DNA of 64,000 nt. It comes from Geobacter argillaceus (GTDB lineage: Bacteria; Desulfobacterota; Desulfuromonadia; Geobacterales; DSM-12255). The stretch is from NCBI RefSeq assembly GCF_007830735.1, contig NZ_VLLN01000007.1, positions 1-64,000 on the forward strand. The letters run 5' to 3'. Under the pieces are notes generated by a model. It made no database searches, was not told where the DNA came from, and was given only the letters and a program-made list of their open reading frames with translations. This document shows, one piece after another, positions 44,659-53,593 of this stretch. The position numbers and the translations under genes are program-made. Position 1 is the stretch's first letter. Every line of letters begins with the position of its first letter.

Positions 44659-46536
44659 ATGGGAACCATACTTGACACCATAAACTCGCCTGCCGACCTC
44701 AAGCCGCTCGGCCCTGCCGAACTGCAACGGCTTGCCGGTGAACTGCGCCAGGTGATCATTGAGACCTGCGCCAAGAACGGCGGTCATCTTGCACCGAGCC
44801 TGGGGGTGGTGGAGCTGACCATTGCCCTGCATCGGGTATTCAAGTCTCCCGAGGACAAGCTGGTCTGGGACGTGGGGCACCAGGCCTATGCCCACAAGCT
44901 GATCTGCGGACGCCGGGAGCAGTTTGCCACCCTCAGGACCCTGGATGGTATCAGCGGCTTTCCGAAGCGGGCCGAGTCGCCCCATGACGCCTTTGATGTC
45001 GGCCACTCCTCCACCTCCATCTCCGCCGCCACCGGCATGGCCGTGGGGCGCGATCTGCGGGGAGGGAAGAACAAGGTGGTGGCGATCATCGGCGATGGCT
45101 CCATGACCGGCGGCATAGCCTTTGAGGGGTTGAACCATGCCGGCCACCTGAACAAGGACCTCGTTGTCATCCTGAACGACAACGAGATGTCCATTGCCGA
45201 GAATGTCGGCGCCCTCTCCAACTTCCTCAGCCGGACCATTACCAGTGAATTCGTGCACCGGATGAAGAAGGATGTGGAAGGTTTCCTGGTGAGCCTGGAC
45301 GGTATCGGGCGGAGCGCTCTGCAGGTGGCCAAGCGGGCCGAGGAGTCTCTCAAAGGACTTTTTACCCCTGGCATGCTCTTCGAGGCGTTTGGCTTCGAGT
45401 ATATCGGCCCCATTGACGGCCACAACCTCCCCCTGCTTGAGGAGACCCTGGAAAAGGTGCGCCGCTTCGACGATGCGGTCCTGGTGCATGTTATCACGAA
45501 GAAGGGGAAGGGGTACGCCCCGGCAGAACAGAATCCGTCCCTGTTTCACGGTGTCGGTCCGTTCGACATCGAGACCGGCAAGGTGCTGAAAGGAAAGGGG
45601 GGCGCTGCCTCCTATACGGCGGTCTTCGGCAGCACCATCGTCAAGCTGGCCGGCGACGACGACCGGATTGTCGCCATTACCGCGGCCATGCCGGACGGCA
45701 CCGGCCTCACCGCGTTTGCCAAGGAGTTTCCCGATCGTTTCTTCGATGTGGGGATCGCCGAACAGCACGGGGTCACCTTTGCGGCCGGACTGGCGGCCTC
45801 GGGGCTGCGGCCGGTCTTCGCCGTCTATTCCTCGTTTCTCCAGCGAGCATACGACCAAGTCTTTCACGACGTCTGCCTCCAGAACCTGCCGGTGGTCTTT
45901 GCCCTGGACCGGGCCGGTGTGGTAGGGAGCGATGGGCCGACCCACCATGGACTGTTCGACCTCTCCTACCTGCGCCACCTCCCCAACCTGGTGGTTATGG
46001 CGCCCAAGGACGAGAACGAGTTCCAGCACATGCTGGCCAGTGCCATCGATTTCAGCTGTCCGGTGGCGGTCCGCTATCCCAGGGGCAATGGCGTAGGGGT
46101 GCCGATGGACCAGGTTCTGAAGCCGCTTGTGCTCGGTAAAGGGGAACTGGTGCGGGACGGCGAGGCGGCTGCGATCATCGCCTACGGCTCCACGGTCTAT
46201 CCCTCCCTGGCCGCGGCAGAAGAGCTTGCCGCTGAGGGGCGTTCCATCGCTGTCGTTAACGCCCGCTTTGTCAAGCCGCTTGACCGCGAACTGATCCTCG
46301 GCCTGGCAACGAAGCATTGCCGGCTCTTTACGGTGGAGGAGAATGTGCTTCAGGGTGGTTTCGGCAGTGCGGTTCTCGAACTCCTCCAGGAGGAAGGGAT
46401 CACCGGTGTGACCGTGGTCTGTCTGGGTTATCCCGACCGTTTCGTTGAGCAGGGCGAGCAGCCCCAGCTGCATGCCCGTTACGGGCTGGATGCAGCCGGT
46501 ATTGCTTCTTCCGTCCGCGCGCATCTCGGTGGGTGA
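44659..46536 (+). CDS. dxs: 1-deoxy-D-xylulose-5-phosphate synthase
   Basis: 625 residues. This TPP enzyme joins pyruvate and glyceraldehyde 3-phosphate, the first step of the MEP pathway. The N-terminal block [18 protein letters not shown], the TPP/Mg motif GDGSMTGG through LNDNEMSI (about 150-180) and the transketolase pyrimidine and C-terminal domains (from about 315) are complete. It follows ispA and belongs with ispG at 11-12 kb in the same pathway. Confidence 0.96.
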   Translation: MGTILDTINSPADLKPLGPAELQRLAGELRQVIIETCAKNGGHLAPSLGVVELTIALHRVFKSPEDKLVWDVGHQAYAHKLICGRREQFATLRTLDGISGFPKRAESPHDAFDVGHSSTSISAATGMAVGRDLRGGKNKVVAIIGDGSMTGGIAFEGLNHAGHLNKDLVVILNDNEMSIAENVGALSNFLSRTITSEFVHRMKKDVEGFLVSLDGIGRSALQVAKRAEESLKGLFTPGMLFEAFGFEYIGPIDGHNLPLLEETLEKVRRFDDAVLVHVITKKGKGYAPAEQNPSLFHGVGPFDIETGKVLKGKGGAASYTAVFGSTIVKLAGDDDRIVAITAAMPDGTGLTAFAKEFPDRFFDVGIAEQHGVTFAAGLAASGLRPVFAVYSSFLQRAYDQVFHDVCLQNLPVVFALDRAGVVGSDGPTHHGLFDLSYLRHLPNLVVMAPKDENEFQHMLASAIDFSCPVAVRYPRGNGVGVPMDQVLKPLVLGKGELVRDGEAAAIIAYGSTVYPSLAAAEELAAEGRSIAVVNARFVKPLDRELILGLATKHCRLFTVEENVLQGGFGSAVLELLQEEGITGVTVVCLGYPDRFVEQGEQPQLHARYGLDAAGIASSVRAHLGG

Positions 46537-46584
46537 CGCCAGAGTTCCTTTTCAAGCGTTTTCCCCCTGTGCTATAGTGCCTGC

Positions 46585-47856
46585 ATGATTCTTCATCGAT
46601 TCCCCCTGGTCTGCTCAGCACTGCTGTTACTGGCAGCAGCGCTGTTGCTCGTCCCTGCCGCCTCCGCAAACGATCCCTTTTCGTTCAACAACTACGCAAT
46701 CGAGCTGCAGAACCGCGGTGAGCACGAAAAGGCCCTGGAGCAGCTGCAGCGGGCCTTTTCCCTCTATCCGTACGATCAGACCCTGCGCCGGAACCTGGCC
46801 GAGGCGTATACCTTCGTCGGGGAACGTCATCTGGCGGCAAGCCGCTTCGATGAGGCCATTGCCAGCTTCGACCAGGCCAGGGAGCTTTTCCCCGAGGTCC
46901 CCCGGTACTATGTGCTGAAGGGGATCGCCTTCTATTACGGCAAGTATTACGATGCAGCCCTCAACGAACTGCAGCGGGCCCGGGGGCTCGGCGGCGACAC
47001 CCCGGAAATTTTGTTCTTCACCGGCCGGGTGCAGTACGACACCGGCAACCTGCAGGCGGCCATCGAGTCGTGGGAAAAGGCCCTTGTTCTCAAGCCCGAC
47101 ATGAAGGCCACCCGGGAACTGCTGGACAAGGCGAAGCGGGAGCAGTCGGTGGAAGGTGGGATGGACAGGGGGTACAGTTCCCGCTTCGTGGTCTCCTATG
47201 ATGCCGGCTCCACGACCACCCTGGCCAGGGAGATCCTGGATACCCTGGAGGAGGCCTACAACCGGGTGGGGAGCGACCTTTCCCAGTTTCCCACGGCCCG
47301 CATTCCGGTCATCCTCTATACCAAAAAGGACTACCGGTTGGTGACCGCCGGTCCCGACTGGTCCGGCGGACTCTATGACGGGAAGATCCGCCTGCCGGTC
47401 GGCGGCGCGACCGAGCTCACCCCCCAGCTGAAAGGGGTGCTGTTCCACGAATACACCCATGTCGTGGTTCAGGAGTTGACCAGGGGAAACGTTCCCACCT
47501 GGCTGAACGAGGGGGTGGCGGAACTGCAGGGCCGGCGCCTCTTCAACCCTCCCATGGCCGATCTGGGCAAGGCCGCCAGATCCGGGCAGCCCCTGCCGGC
47601 AAATTTTCTGGACAAGGCGTTCATCGGTCTGAACAGTCACCAGGCGGGGCTGGCCTACCAGGAGAGCTATGCCCTGGCCAATTTCATGGTCCAGTCCTAT
47701 GGCTGGCACAAGGTGCGGGAGATCCTTCAACTGCTGGGTGCCGGCGAAAAGATCGAGGCTGCCGTGGGCAGGGCGCTGGCCGATTTCGGCCTGGACTATC
47801 AAGGGTTGATCCGCGAGTGGCAGGCCTATATGGGACGGGAGTTCGGCGGACGGTGA
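46585..47856 (+). CDS. Secreted TPR protein with peptidase MA-like metallopeptidase domain
   Basis: 423 residues. A signal peptide (about 1-28, cleavage near ASAN) is followed by TPR-like repeats (about 30-185: NNYAIELQNRGEHEKALEQL and similar units) and a zincin domain. The motif HEYTH (288-292), followed by NEGVAE about 20 residues later, supplies two His and the Glu ligand of gluzincins, so the peptidase should be active. It probably works in the periplasm on envelope proteins. The TPR half may bind partners. Confidence 0.85.
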   Translation: MILHRFPLVCSALLLLAAALLLVPAASANDPFSFNNYAIELQNRGEHEKALEQLQRAFSLYPYDQTLRRNLAEAYTFVGERHLAASRFDEAIASFDQARELFPEVPRYYVLKGIAFYYGKYYDAALNELQRARGLGGDTPEILFFTGRVQYDTGNLQAAIESWEKALVLKPDMKATRELLDKAKREQSVEGGMDRGYSSRFVVSYDAGSTTTLAREILDTLEEAYNRVGSDLSQFPTARIPVILYTKKDYRLVTAGPDWSGGLYDGKIRLPVGGATELTPQLKGVLFHEYTHVVVQELTRGNVPTWLNEGVAELQGRRLFNPPMADLGKAARSGQPLPANFLDKAFIGLNSHQAGLAYQESYALANFMVQSYGWHKVREILQLLGAGEKIEAAVGRALADFGLDYQGLIREWQAYMGREFGGR

Positions 47857-47866
47857 GGCAACGAAG

Positions 47867-48910
47867 GTGATGGCGCAAAAGGGGTGGACGAAGAGCCTGG
47901 CAGGGAGCATTACCGAGCCGGCGGAGTTGGCCGAACGGTTCGGCATCGATCCGGAGCCGCTGCAGGCGGTAGCGGCGCGCTACCCGCTGCGCATTACCCC
48001 GTACTACCTGGGGCTGGTGCGGGAAGTGGGAGACCCGATCTGGCGTCAGTGTGTCCCTGACCCGGTGGAACTCGATGATGCCGGCCTGGCTGCCGATCCA
48101 CTGGCGGAAGAGGCGTTGAGTCCGGTTCCCGGCCTGATCCACCGCTATCCCGACCGGGTTGTCTGGCTCGTTTCCAACGCCTGTGCCGTGTATTGCCGAT
48201 TCTGCATGCGCAAGCGGCAGGTGGGGTGTGGTGAGGCCAGGGTCTGCGCCCGGACGGACGATGCCCTCCACTACCTGCGGGGGCATCCGGAGATCCGCGA
48301 CGTCATCCTCTCCGGCGGCGATCCGCTCCTGCTAACCGATGACCGACTTGCCGATCTGCTGGCCCGTATCCGACAGGTTCCCCATATTGAGATCGTCCGG
48401 ATCGGCACCCGGATTCCGGTCACCCTGCCGGAGCGGATCACTGCCGGTTTCTGCCGGCTGCTCCAGCGCTTCCACCCCGTCTACCTGAACCTGCACTTCA
48501 ATCATCCGCTTGAGCTGACCGACCAGGCTGCTGCCGCCTGTGGCCGTCTCGCCGACGCCGGGGTGCCGCTGGGGAATCAGACCGTGCTCCTGAAAGGGGT
48601 GAACGACGACCCGGCGACCATGACCGGGCTCATGCAGCGGCTGCTTGCCAGCCGGGTTCGTCCGTACTACCTGCACCACCCCGACCTCGTGGCCGGTACC
48701 GCCCATTTCCGGCCATCGGTGCGCACCGGCATGGCGCTTATGGAGAAGCTGCGCGGTCACACCTCGGGCCTGGCCAACCCCTACTACGTCATTGATCTGC
48801 CCGGCGGCAAGGGAAAGGTGCCGATCCTCCCCGAGTACGGCCGGTGGGAGGGCGACACCCTTCTCCTGCGCACCTACCAGGGGGAGACGGTTTCCTACCG
48901 GGATATCTAG
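47867..48910 (+). CDS. KamA-family radical SAM aminomutase (EpmB-like)
   Basis: 347 residues, near the size of EpmB and shorter than lysine 2,3-aminomutase. The radical-SAM cysteines are Cys106, Cys110 and Cys113 in CAVYCRFC; SGGDPLL follows near 145. The PLP lysine region DLPGGKGKVPI near 318 resembles that of KamA. EpmB makes (R)-beta-lysine for EF-P; with epmA and efp directly downstream on the other strand, that role is likely. The GTG at 47867 (8 bases after GAGG) or ATG at 47870 is the start. A free lysine aminomutase is the alternative. Confidence 0.85.
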   Translation: MMAQKGWTKSLAGSITEPAELAERFGIDPEPLQAVAARYPLRITPYYLGLVREVGDPIWRQCVPDPVELDDAGLAADPLAEEALSPVPGLIHRYPDRVVWLVSNACAVYCRFCMRKRQVGCGEARVCARTDDALHYLRGHPEIRDVILSGGDPLLLTDDRLADLLARIRQVPHIEIVRIGTRIPVTLPERITAGFCRLLQRFHPVYLNLHFNHPLELTDQAAAACGRLADAGVPLGNQTVLLKGVNDDPATMTGLMQRLLASRVRPYYLHHPDLVAGTAHFRPSVRTGMALMEKLRGHTSGLANPYYVIDLPGGKGKVPILPEYGRWEGDTLLLRTYQGETVSYRDI

Positions 48911-48975
48911 CAACTTGTCTCCGATCTCCGATACAGAATTTGATCTGGTTAGAAAATTGCCTTCACGGTTTCAGT

Positions 48976-49125
48976 GCCCCGTTAGGGGCGTTCGCCTGTA
49001 GCCGGGGGATTTATCCCCCGGATGAGTCGCCGATATATCCCTACGTCACGTACGTGACGTAGGGCATGTTGCCAAGATGACCGGGGAATAAATTCCCCGT
49101 CTACAGGCATTCTATCCCTACGGGA
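48976..49125. repeat. REP/BIME-like palindrome cluster
   Basis: Several palindromes fill the 289-base gap between the KamA-like gene and epmA: GCCCC-GTTA-GGGGC (48976-48989), a 20-base palindrome (49002-49021), a perfect 26-base palindrome (49039-49064), an 18-base palindrome (49082-49099) and ATCCC-TA-CGGGAT (49114-49125, loosely). The units at 48994-49021 and 49082-49108 are inverted copies of each other (GCCTGTAG... and ...CTACAGGC), flanking the 26-base centre, the layout of a BIME. It may also end both convergent transcripts. Confidence 0.75.
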
Positions 49126-49199
49126 TGAAGGCTATAACCTGACACTGCTGCCTAATATGGCTTCCGAACTATCAGAAGGGAAGAGCTGTACGGATAGGC

Positions 49200-50135
49200 C
49201 TAAAGCTCTTCAGGGGTAAAGGCGACGACCTCGTCGATGGTGGCGGCGTCCAGCAACACCATTACCAGACGGTCGATGCCCAGGGCAATGCCGGCAGCAG
49301 TCGGCATTGCGGCGAGTTCGTTCAGGAAAGGCTCGGGGAGCGGATAGGCTGTGCGCTTGCGGTCGGCCCGGTCAGCGGCTGCGCATGCGAAGCGGTGCCG
49401 TTGCTCCACTGGATCGGTCAGTTCGGAAAAGGCGTTGGCCAGTTCCAGGCCGCCAACGTAGAGCTCGAACCGTTCCGCCACCGTTGGGTCGGAAGCGCTC
49501 AGTCGCGCCAGGGCCGAGTGCTGGGCCGGATAGTCGTGGAGAAAGGTGGGACGCCGGCTGCCAAGGCGCGGCTCGATGGCTTCGACCATGAGCAGGTCAA
49601 AGGTGTCATTGGCCAGGGCCTCTTCCATGGAGCTGGCGGTGTAGCGGTGAAACGCCTCGCGGACCGTGAGCCGCTCCCATTCAGTTGTCAGGTCGATCAC
49701 GGTGTCCCGGTAGCGTATGGTCATACCGTTTCCGGCCGCAACGGCGACACTCCTCACCAACTCCTCGCATTCCCGCATCAGATCTAGATAATCGACCTCG
49801 GCCCGGTACCACTCCAGCATGGTGAACTCGGGGAGGTGACGCCCCCCCCGTTCATCGGCGCGCCAGCAGCGGCAGATCTGGAAGATTCGCTCATAGCCGG
49901 CTGCCAAAAGCCGCTTCATGCAGAGTTCGGGAGAGGTGTGGAGAAACCCCTGACCAGCGGGAATGGCATCGATGTGGGGTTCAGGGGCTGGTGCGGGAAT
50001 GAGTAGAGGGGTATCCACTTCCAGATACCCCTCGTTGGTGAAGAACGTTCTGATGGCCTGCAGGATGACGGCCCGTGTCCGAAGGTTGCTTTTGCGCCGG
50101 GTGAGATTCCAGTTTGGTGATGGTTCAGCGTTCAC
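49200..50135 (-). CDS. epmA: EF-P--(R)-beta-lysine ligase (EpmA)
   Basis: About 311 residues; class II LysRS catalytic core without an anticodon-binding domain, the EpmA (PoxA/GenX) layout. Motif 2 is in QICRCWRADERGG and motif 3 is GIALGIDRLVMV. It attaches beta-lysine to the EF-P lysine. The start is uncertain: the frame stays open upstream through a heptad repeat and into efp. I use GTG at 50135, which gives the expected N-terminal length, though no ribosome site is seen; a TTG near 50169 is an alternative. It lies downstream of efp on the same strand. Confidence 0.88.
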   Translation of the reverse strand: MNAEPSPNWNLTRRKSNLRTRAVILQAIRTFFTNEGYLEVDTPLLIPAPAPEPHIDAIPAGQGFLHTSPELCMKRLLAAGYERIFQICRCWRADERGGRHLPEFTMLEWYRAEVDYLDLMRECEELVRSVAVAAGNGMTIRYRDTVIDLTTEWERLTVREAFHRYTASSMEEALANDTFDLLMVEAIEPRLGSRRPTFLHDYPAQHSALARLSASDPTVAERFELYVGGLELANAFSELTDPVEQRHRFACAAADRADRKRTAYPLPEPFLNELAAMPTAAGIALGIDRLVMVLLDAATIDEVVAFTPEEL

Positions 50136-50193
50136 TGTTCGATGTTCGATGTTCGATGTTGAAGCCAAAACTCTGGAACCTCGAACCTCGAAC
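50123..50193. repeat. Heptanucleotide-repeat hairpin (between efp and epmA)
   Basis: Arm 1 (50123-50164) is six 7-base units, three of them exactly GTTCGAT. Arm 2 (50173-50193) is three units, CTGGAAC then CTCGAAC twice, which are inverse-complementary to arm 1. The arms are separated by 8 bases. The repeat overlaps the proposed epmA start codon, so its units also encode the first residues of EpmA if that start is right. Confidence 0.75.
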
Positions 50194-50197
50194 AGTC

Positions 50198-50761
50198 TTA
50201 TCCCTTTACCCGTGTGGAGTATTCCCCGGTGCGGGTGTCGATGACGATCAGTTCGCCTTCCTCGATGAACGGCGGTACCCGGAGGGTGTAGCCGGTCTCC
50301 ACGGTGGCTGGCTTGGAATCGCTGCCGGACGTGTCCCCCTTGGCCCACGGATCGGTCTGCACGACCCGCAGGTTGACGAAGTTGGGGACATCGACGCCGA
50401 TGGCCTTCTCGCTGAAGAGGAGGACATCGACCGGCAGGTTATCGATCAGGTAGTTCTTGGCATCGCCGACGGCATCCTCGCTCATGTGGTACTGCTCGAA
50501 ATTCTGGTTGTCCATGAAGACGAAATGGTCTTCCTCTTTGTAGAGGAACTGCATCTTACGGTCTTCCAGACTGGCCGGTTCGAATGTTTCACCTGAACGG
50601 TAGGTCCGGTCAAGGATGGTGCCGTTGATCATATTGCGCATCTTGGTGCGATAGAGGGCCTGGCCTTTGCCCGGTTTGGTGAAATCGAATGCGATCACTA
50701 TGTAGGGAGCGCCGTCAAGGGTAAGCTTCAGCCCCTTCTTGAGGTCAGCAACAGTGTACAT
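50198..50761 (-). CDS. efp: Translation elongation factor P
   Basis: 187 residues, three-domain EF-P. It relieves ribosome stalling at proline runs. The tip loop reads TKPGKGQAL, so Lys32 corresponds to the E. coli Lys34 that is beta-lysylated. This agrees with the neighbouring epmA and KamA/EpmB-like genes. AAGGAG lies upstream of the ATG. It is transcribed toward epmA, and infA lies upstream on the same strand, with an 88-base gap. Confidence 0.95.
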   Translation of the reverse strand: MYTVADLKKGLKLTLDGAPYIVIAFDFTKPGKGQALYRTKMRNMINGTILDRTYRSGETFEPASLEDRKMQFLYKEEDHFVFMDNQNFEQYHMSEDAVGDAKNYLIDNLPVDVLLFSEKAIGVDVPNFVNLRVVQTDPWAKGDTSGSDSKPATVETGYTLRVPPFIEEGELIVIDTRTGEYSTRVKG

Positions 50762-50849
50762 ACCTTTTAAATCTCCTTGATAAAATAAAGGCAGCCGGCT
50801 GTGCCGGCACCTGGATGTCTAGGGACGTATGTGGATGAAGGGGAGGGAA

Positions 50850-51068
50850 CTATTTGACGCGGTAGGTAATCCGGCCACGGGTCAGGTCATACGGTGATAG
50901 TTCCACGGTCACCTTGTCGCCGGGAAGGATCTTGATGAAGTACTTCCGCATCTTGCCCGAGATATGGGCGAGTACAATGTGGTCGTTTTCGAGCTTGACC
51001 CTGAACATGGCGTTCGGCAGTGGTTCGACGACCGTCCCTTCTACTTCTATTGCCTCTTCCTTACTCAT
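50850..51068 (-). CDS. infA: Translation initiation factor IF-1
   Basis: 72 residues, the exact IF-1 length, with an S1/OB fold: [32 protein letters not shown] and [19 protein letters not shown] are conserved blocks. It binds the 30S A site with IF-2 and IF-3. It is transcribed away from the rimP-pnp operon on the other side of a 235-base intergenic region, and toward efp. Confidence 0.97.
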   Translation of the reverse strand: MSKEEAIEVEGTVVEPLPNAMFRVKLENDHIVLAHISGKMRKYFIKILPGDKVTVELSPYDLTRGRITYRVK

Positions 51069-51258
51069 ATACGGTAACTCCTTGTTTGACTCGTATCATT
51101 TAACCACCGTAATCTAGCGGCTATTCCCGAAAAAAGCAAGTCAGTTTTGCGTTTACCGCCCATTAGCCCATTGTTGATGGTGCTGCGGGGGTGAATAAAT
51201 AGCTTGCAATTTCCCAATCCGCATGTTAATTGACTTAACGCACAACCTACCGTTCACT

Positions 51259-51289
51259 AAAAGTGAGCTCTTACAGCTCGCTTTTTTTT
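51259..51289 (+). promoter_or_regulatory. Attenuator-like hairpin in the rimP-nusA leader
   Basis: A 10-base-pair stem (51259-51268 with 51276-51285, one G-U pair), 7-base loop and an eight-T run (51282-51289) form an intrinsic terminator 14 bases before the rimP start. It stands in the leader of the nusA operon rather than at the end of a gene on that strand, so it is most simply read as an attenuator. Confidence 0.6.
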
Positions 51290-51303
51290 ATGTCAAAAGG
51301 TCA

Positions 51304-51783
51304 ATGGCACAGACAGATGTAGTACAGAATATTGAGAAGCTGGTTCAGCCCCTGTTGAGCGCTTTCGGCGTGGAGCTGGTGGATCTTGAGTACAAACGGG
51401 AGGGGCGGCAGATGATGCTCCGTCTCTACCTCGACAAGCCGGGTGGGATCACCCTGGACGACTGTGCGGAGGTGAGCCGCGAGTTCTCCACCATCCTGGA
51501 TGTGGAGGATTGCATTCCGGGCGAGTACACCCTGGAAGTCTCTTCGCCTGGGCTCAATCGGCCGCTGAAGAAGCAGAGCGATTTCGAGCGTGCCATCGGC
51601 CGGCTGGTGAAGGTCAAGACCTTTGCCCAGGTGGCAGACGAGCATGGCAACCAGAGAAAGACCTTTCTGGGCACGCTGCAAGGGCTTGAGGGAGACGCTG
51701 TCGTGGTCCTACTGACAGAAGGACAGCGGGCCGTCATACCGTTCAATCAGGTGGCCAAGGCAAACCTGGAATTCGAGTTTTAG
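51304..51783 (+). CDS. rimP: Ribosome maturation factor RimP
   Basis: 159 residues, two-domain RimP (YhbC). It helps 30S subunit assembly. The blocks VELVDLEYKREGR, GITLDDCAEVSRE and EYTLEVSSPGLNRPL are typical. I start at the ATG at 51304; the frame open from 51223 runs through the leader terminator and adds residues foreign to the family. It is the first gene of the rimP-nusA-ylxR-infB-rbfA-nrnA-truB-rpsO-pnp run. Confidence 0.95.
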   Translation: MAQTDVVQNIEKLVQPLLSAFGVELVDLEYKREGRQMMLRLYLDKPGGITLDDCAEVSREFSTILDVEDCIPGEYTLEVSSPGLNRPLKKQSDFERAIGRLVKVKTFAQVADEHGNQRKTFLGTLQGLEGDAVVVLLTEGQRAVIPFNQVAKANLEFEF

Positions 51784-51840
51784 AACTAGTTCTTAGTTGA
51801 CTTCGGGTCATAGCATTGCCTGAACCAAGGAGAATGTACC

Positions 51841-52995
51841 GTGGAAACAACCTTAAACCTTAAGCACATCATCGACCAGCTCATGAAAGAGAAGGGTATC
51901 GATCGGGAGATCGTTGTCGAAGCCCTCGAACAGGCTGTTTTGTCGGCAGCGAACAAGAAATACCGCAACACACGGGACCTTGAAGCCCATTTCAACGAGG
52001 AGCTGGGCGAAGTTGAAATCTTTGAATTCGTTACTGTCGTTGACGAGGTAGAGGACTCCTACAAGGAAATCACTCTGGATGAGGCCCGCGAGGAAGACCC
52101 GGACGTAGAGGTCGGGGACTCCATCGGCATGAAACTCCCTTCCAGCGAATTTTCCCGCATTTCCGCCCAGACCGCCAAGCAGGTCATCATTCAGCGGGTG
52201 CGTGAGGCTGAACGGGAAACCATCTTCAATGAATACAAGGACCGGGTTGGTGAGTTGATCACCGGTATTGTCCGGCGCTATGAAAAGGGTGATCTGATCA
52301 TTGATCTGGGCAGGGCCGAGGCGGTTCTCTCCACCAAGGAGCTGGCGCCCCGGGAGATCTATCGCCAGGGGGACCGGGTAAAGGCCCTTATCACCGAGAT
52401 CCGGATGACCACAAAGGGGCCCCAGATCCTTCTCTCCCGTACCAGCCCGATGATGCTTGCCAAACTCTTTGAGGCCGAGGTGCCCGAGATCGCCGAGGGG
52501 ATTGTCGAAATCGTCAACGTGGTCCGCGAACCCGGGAGCAGGGCAAAAATCGCCGTCTATTCCAATGATCATGACGTTGACCCGGTCGGCGCCTGCGTCG
52601 GCATGCGGGGCAGCAGGGTACAGAATGTGGTCTCCGAGCTCCGGGGCGAGAAGATAGATATCATCCCCTGGTCCGAGGATGTTGCCCGTTTCGCTTGCAA
52701 CGCCCTCCAGCCGGCAGCCGTTTCCAAGGTGCTGGTCGATGACGATAACCGTTCCATGGAGATCATCGTTCCTGATGATCAACTGTCCCTGGCCATTGGC
52801 AAGCGCGGCCAGAACGTACGGCTGGCAGCGAAACTGACCGGCTGGCGGATCGATATCAAGAACGAAACCCGTCAGGCCGAGGCGGAACTGCTTCAGTTCT
52901 CCTCCTATGATGGGGCGGAAGAAGAGGCGAGCGAGGAAGAGGCATCTGCGGCCGAAGCTCCGACCGAGCCGCAGGAGCAGGCGACAGGAGAGTAA
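51841..52995 (+). CDS. nusA: Transcription termination/antitermination factor NusA (short form)
   Basis: 384 residues, GTG start. The N-terminal polymerase-binding domain (1-125), S1 domain (about 130-200) and two KH domains (about 200-345; [34 protein letters not shown]) are present. The two acidic repeats of E. coli NusA (495 residues) are missing, replaced by a short Glu/Ala-rich tail, as in many other bacteria. It modulates pausing, termination and antitermination. The stop overlaps the next start by one base (TAATG). Confidence 0.95.
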   Translation: METTLNLKHIIDQLMKEKGIDREIVVEALEQAVLSAANKKYRNTRDLEAHFNEELGEVEIFEFVTVVDEVEDSYKEITLDEAREEDPDVEVGDSIGMKLPSSEFSRISAQTAKQVIIQRVREAERETIFNEYKDRVGELITGIVRRYEKGDLIIDLGRAEAVLSTKELAPREIYRQGDRVKALITEIRMTTKGPQILLSRTSPMMLAKLFEAEVPEIAEGIVEIVNVVREPGSRAKIAVYSNDHDVDPVGACVGMRGSRVQNVVSELRGEKIDIIPWSEDVARFACNALQPAAVSKVLVDDDNRSMEIIVPDDQLSLAIGKRGQNVRLAAKLTGWRIDIKNETRQAEAELLQFSSYDGAEEEASEEEASAAEAPTEPQEQATGE

Positions 52996-53591
52996 TGGCC
53001 AAGGACGCGCCTCAGCGGAGTTGTCTCGGCTGCAGGTCGGTCAGGGAGAAAACGGAGCTGCTCCGTTTTGTTCTTGCACCGGACCGCACGCTTGTCCCCG
53101 ACCTCAAGGCAAAGCTTCCCGGACGTGGCGCCTATACCTGTCTGAAGGCCGACTGTCTGCGCAAGTCTTTGGTGAGAAAACAGTTTCAGCGGGCATTCAA
53201 AGGCGAGGTCACTACGGTCCCTCCCGATGATATGATCCGTTTGGTGGCTGACAGGATGGTAGAGCATATGGAAAACTACTTGGCGCTGGCAAACAAGGCC
53301 GGCAAGGTGGTTTCCGGAACCGATACGGTCCTGGATGCACTCCGCCGCAAGAACGCCGGGCTGGTTGTTCTGGCGGAAGACACCGCTCCGGAGAGTGCCC
53401 GTCGGGTGCGAGACCTGGCGGAGCGGGTTGGTACACCATGCCACACCCTGGCAAACAAGGATCGACTTGGAGCGCTTCTGGGCAAGGAGTTCAGGAGTGT
53501 CGTTGCTGTTCTGCACGGATCGTTCGTAGCCGTGCTGTTACATGAAATTACCCGTTACAGGAACTTCTTCGACGAGGGAGGAGCGTTATAA
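52995..53591 (+). CDS. YlxR (DUF448)-L7Ae fusion, putative RNA-binding protein
   Basis: 198 residues joining two RNA-binding modules that are separate genes in Bacillus. The N-terminal YlxR/DUF448 part (about 1-80) has the RSCLGCR CxxC and the GRGAYTC block. The C-terminal part (about 90-185) is an L7Ae/YlxQ-like domain ([28 protein letters not shown]). The gene overlaps nusA and ends 2 bases before infB, so it is translationally coupled to both. A role in translation or rRNA/RNA control in the nusA operon is likely; its exact target is not known. Confidence 0.88.
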   Translation: MAKDAPQRSCLGCRSVREKTELLRFVLAPDRTLVPDLKAKLPGRGAYTCLKADCLRKSLVRKQFQRAFKGEVTTVPPDDMIRLVADRMVEHMENYLALANKAGKVVSGTDTVLDALRRKNAGLVVLAEDTAPESARRVRDLAERVGTPCHTLANKDRLGALLGKEFRSVVAVLHGSFVAVLLHEITRYRNFFDEGGAL

Positions 53592-53593
53592 TC

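Noticed and set aside
44602-46524. 640-codon open frame on the minus strand opposite dxs
   Set aside because: It mirrors dxs exactly and has no ribosome site or recognisable domain. Long antisense frames are common in GC-rich coding DNA.
46627-47946. 439-codon minus-strand open frame opposite the TPR metallopeptidase gene
   Set aside because: The plus-strand gene has a signal peptide, TPRs and HEYTH motif; the antisense frame has none.
48976-49125. CRISPR array
   Set aside because: The palindromes are not equally spaced direct repeats with unique spacers; they are inverted REP-like units. The heptad loci were rejected as CRISPR for the same reason.
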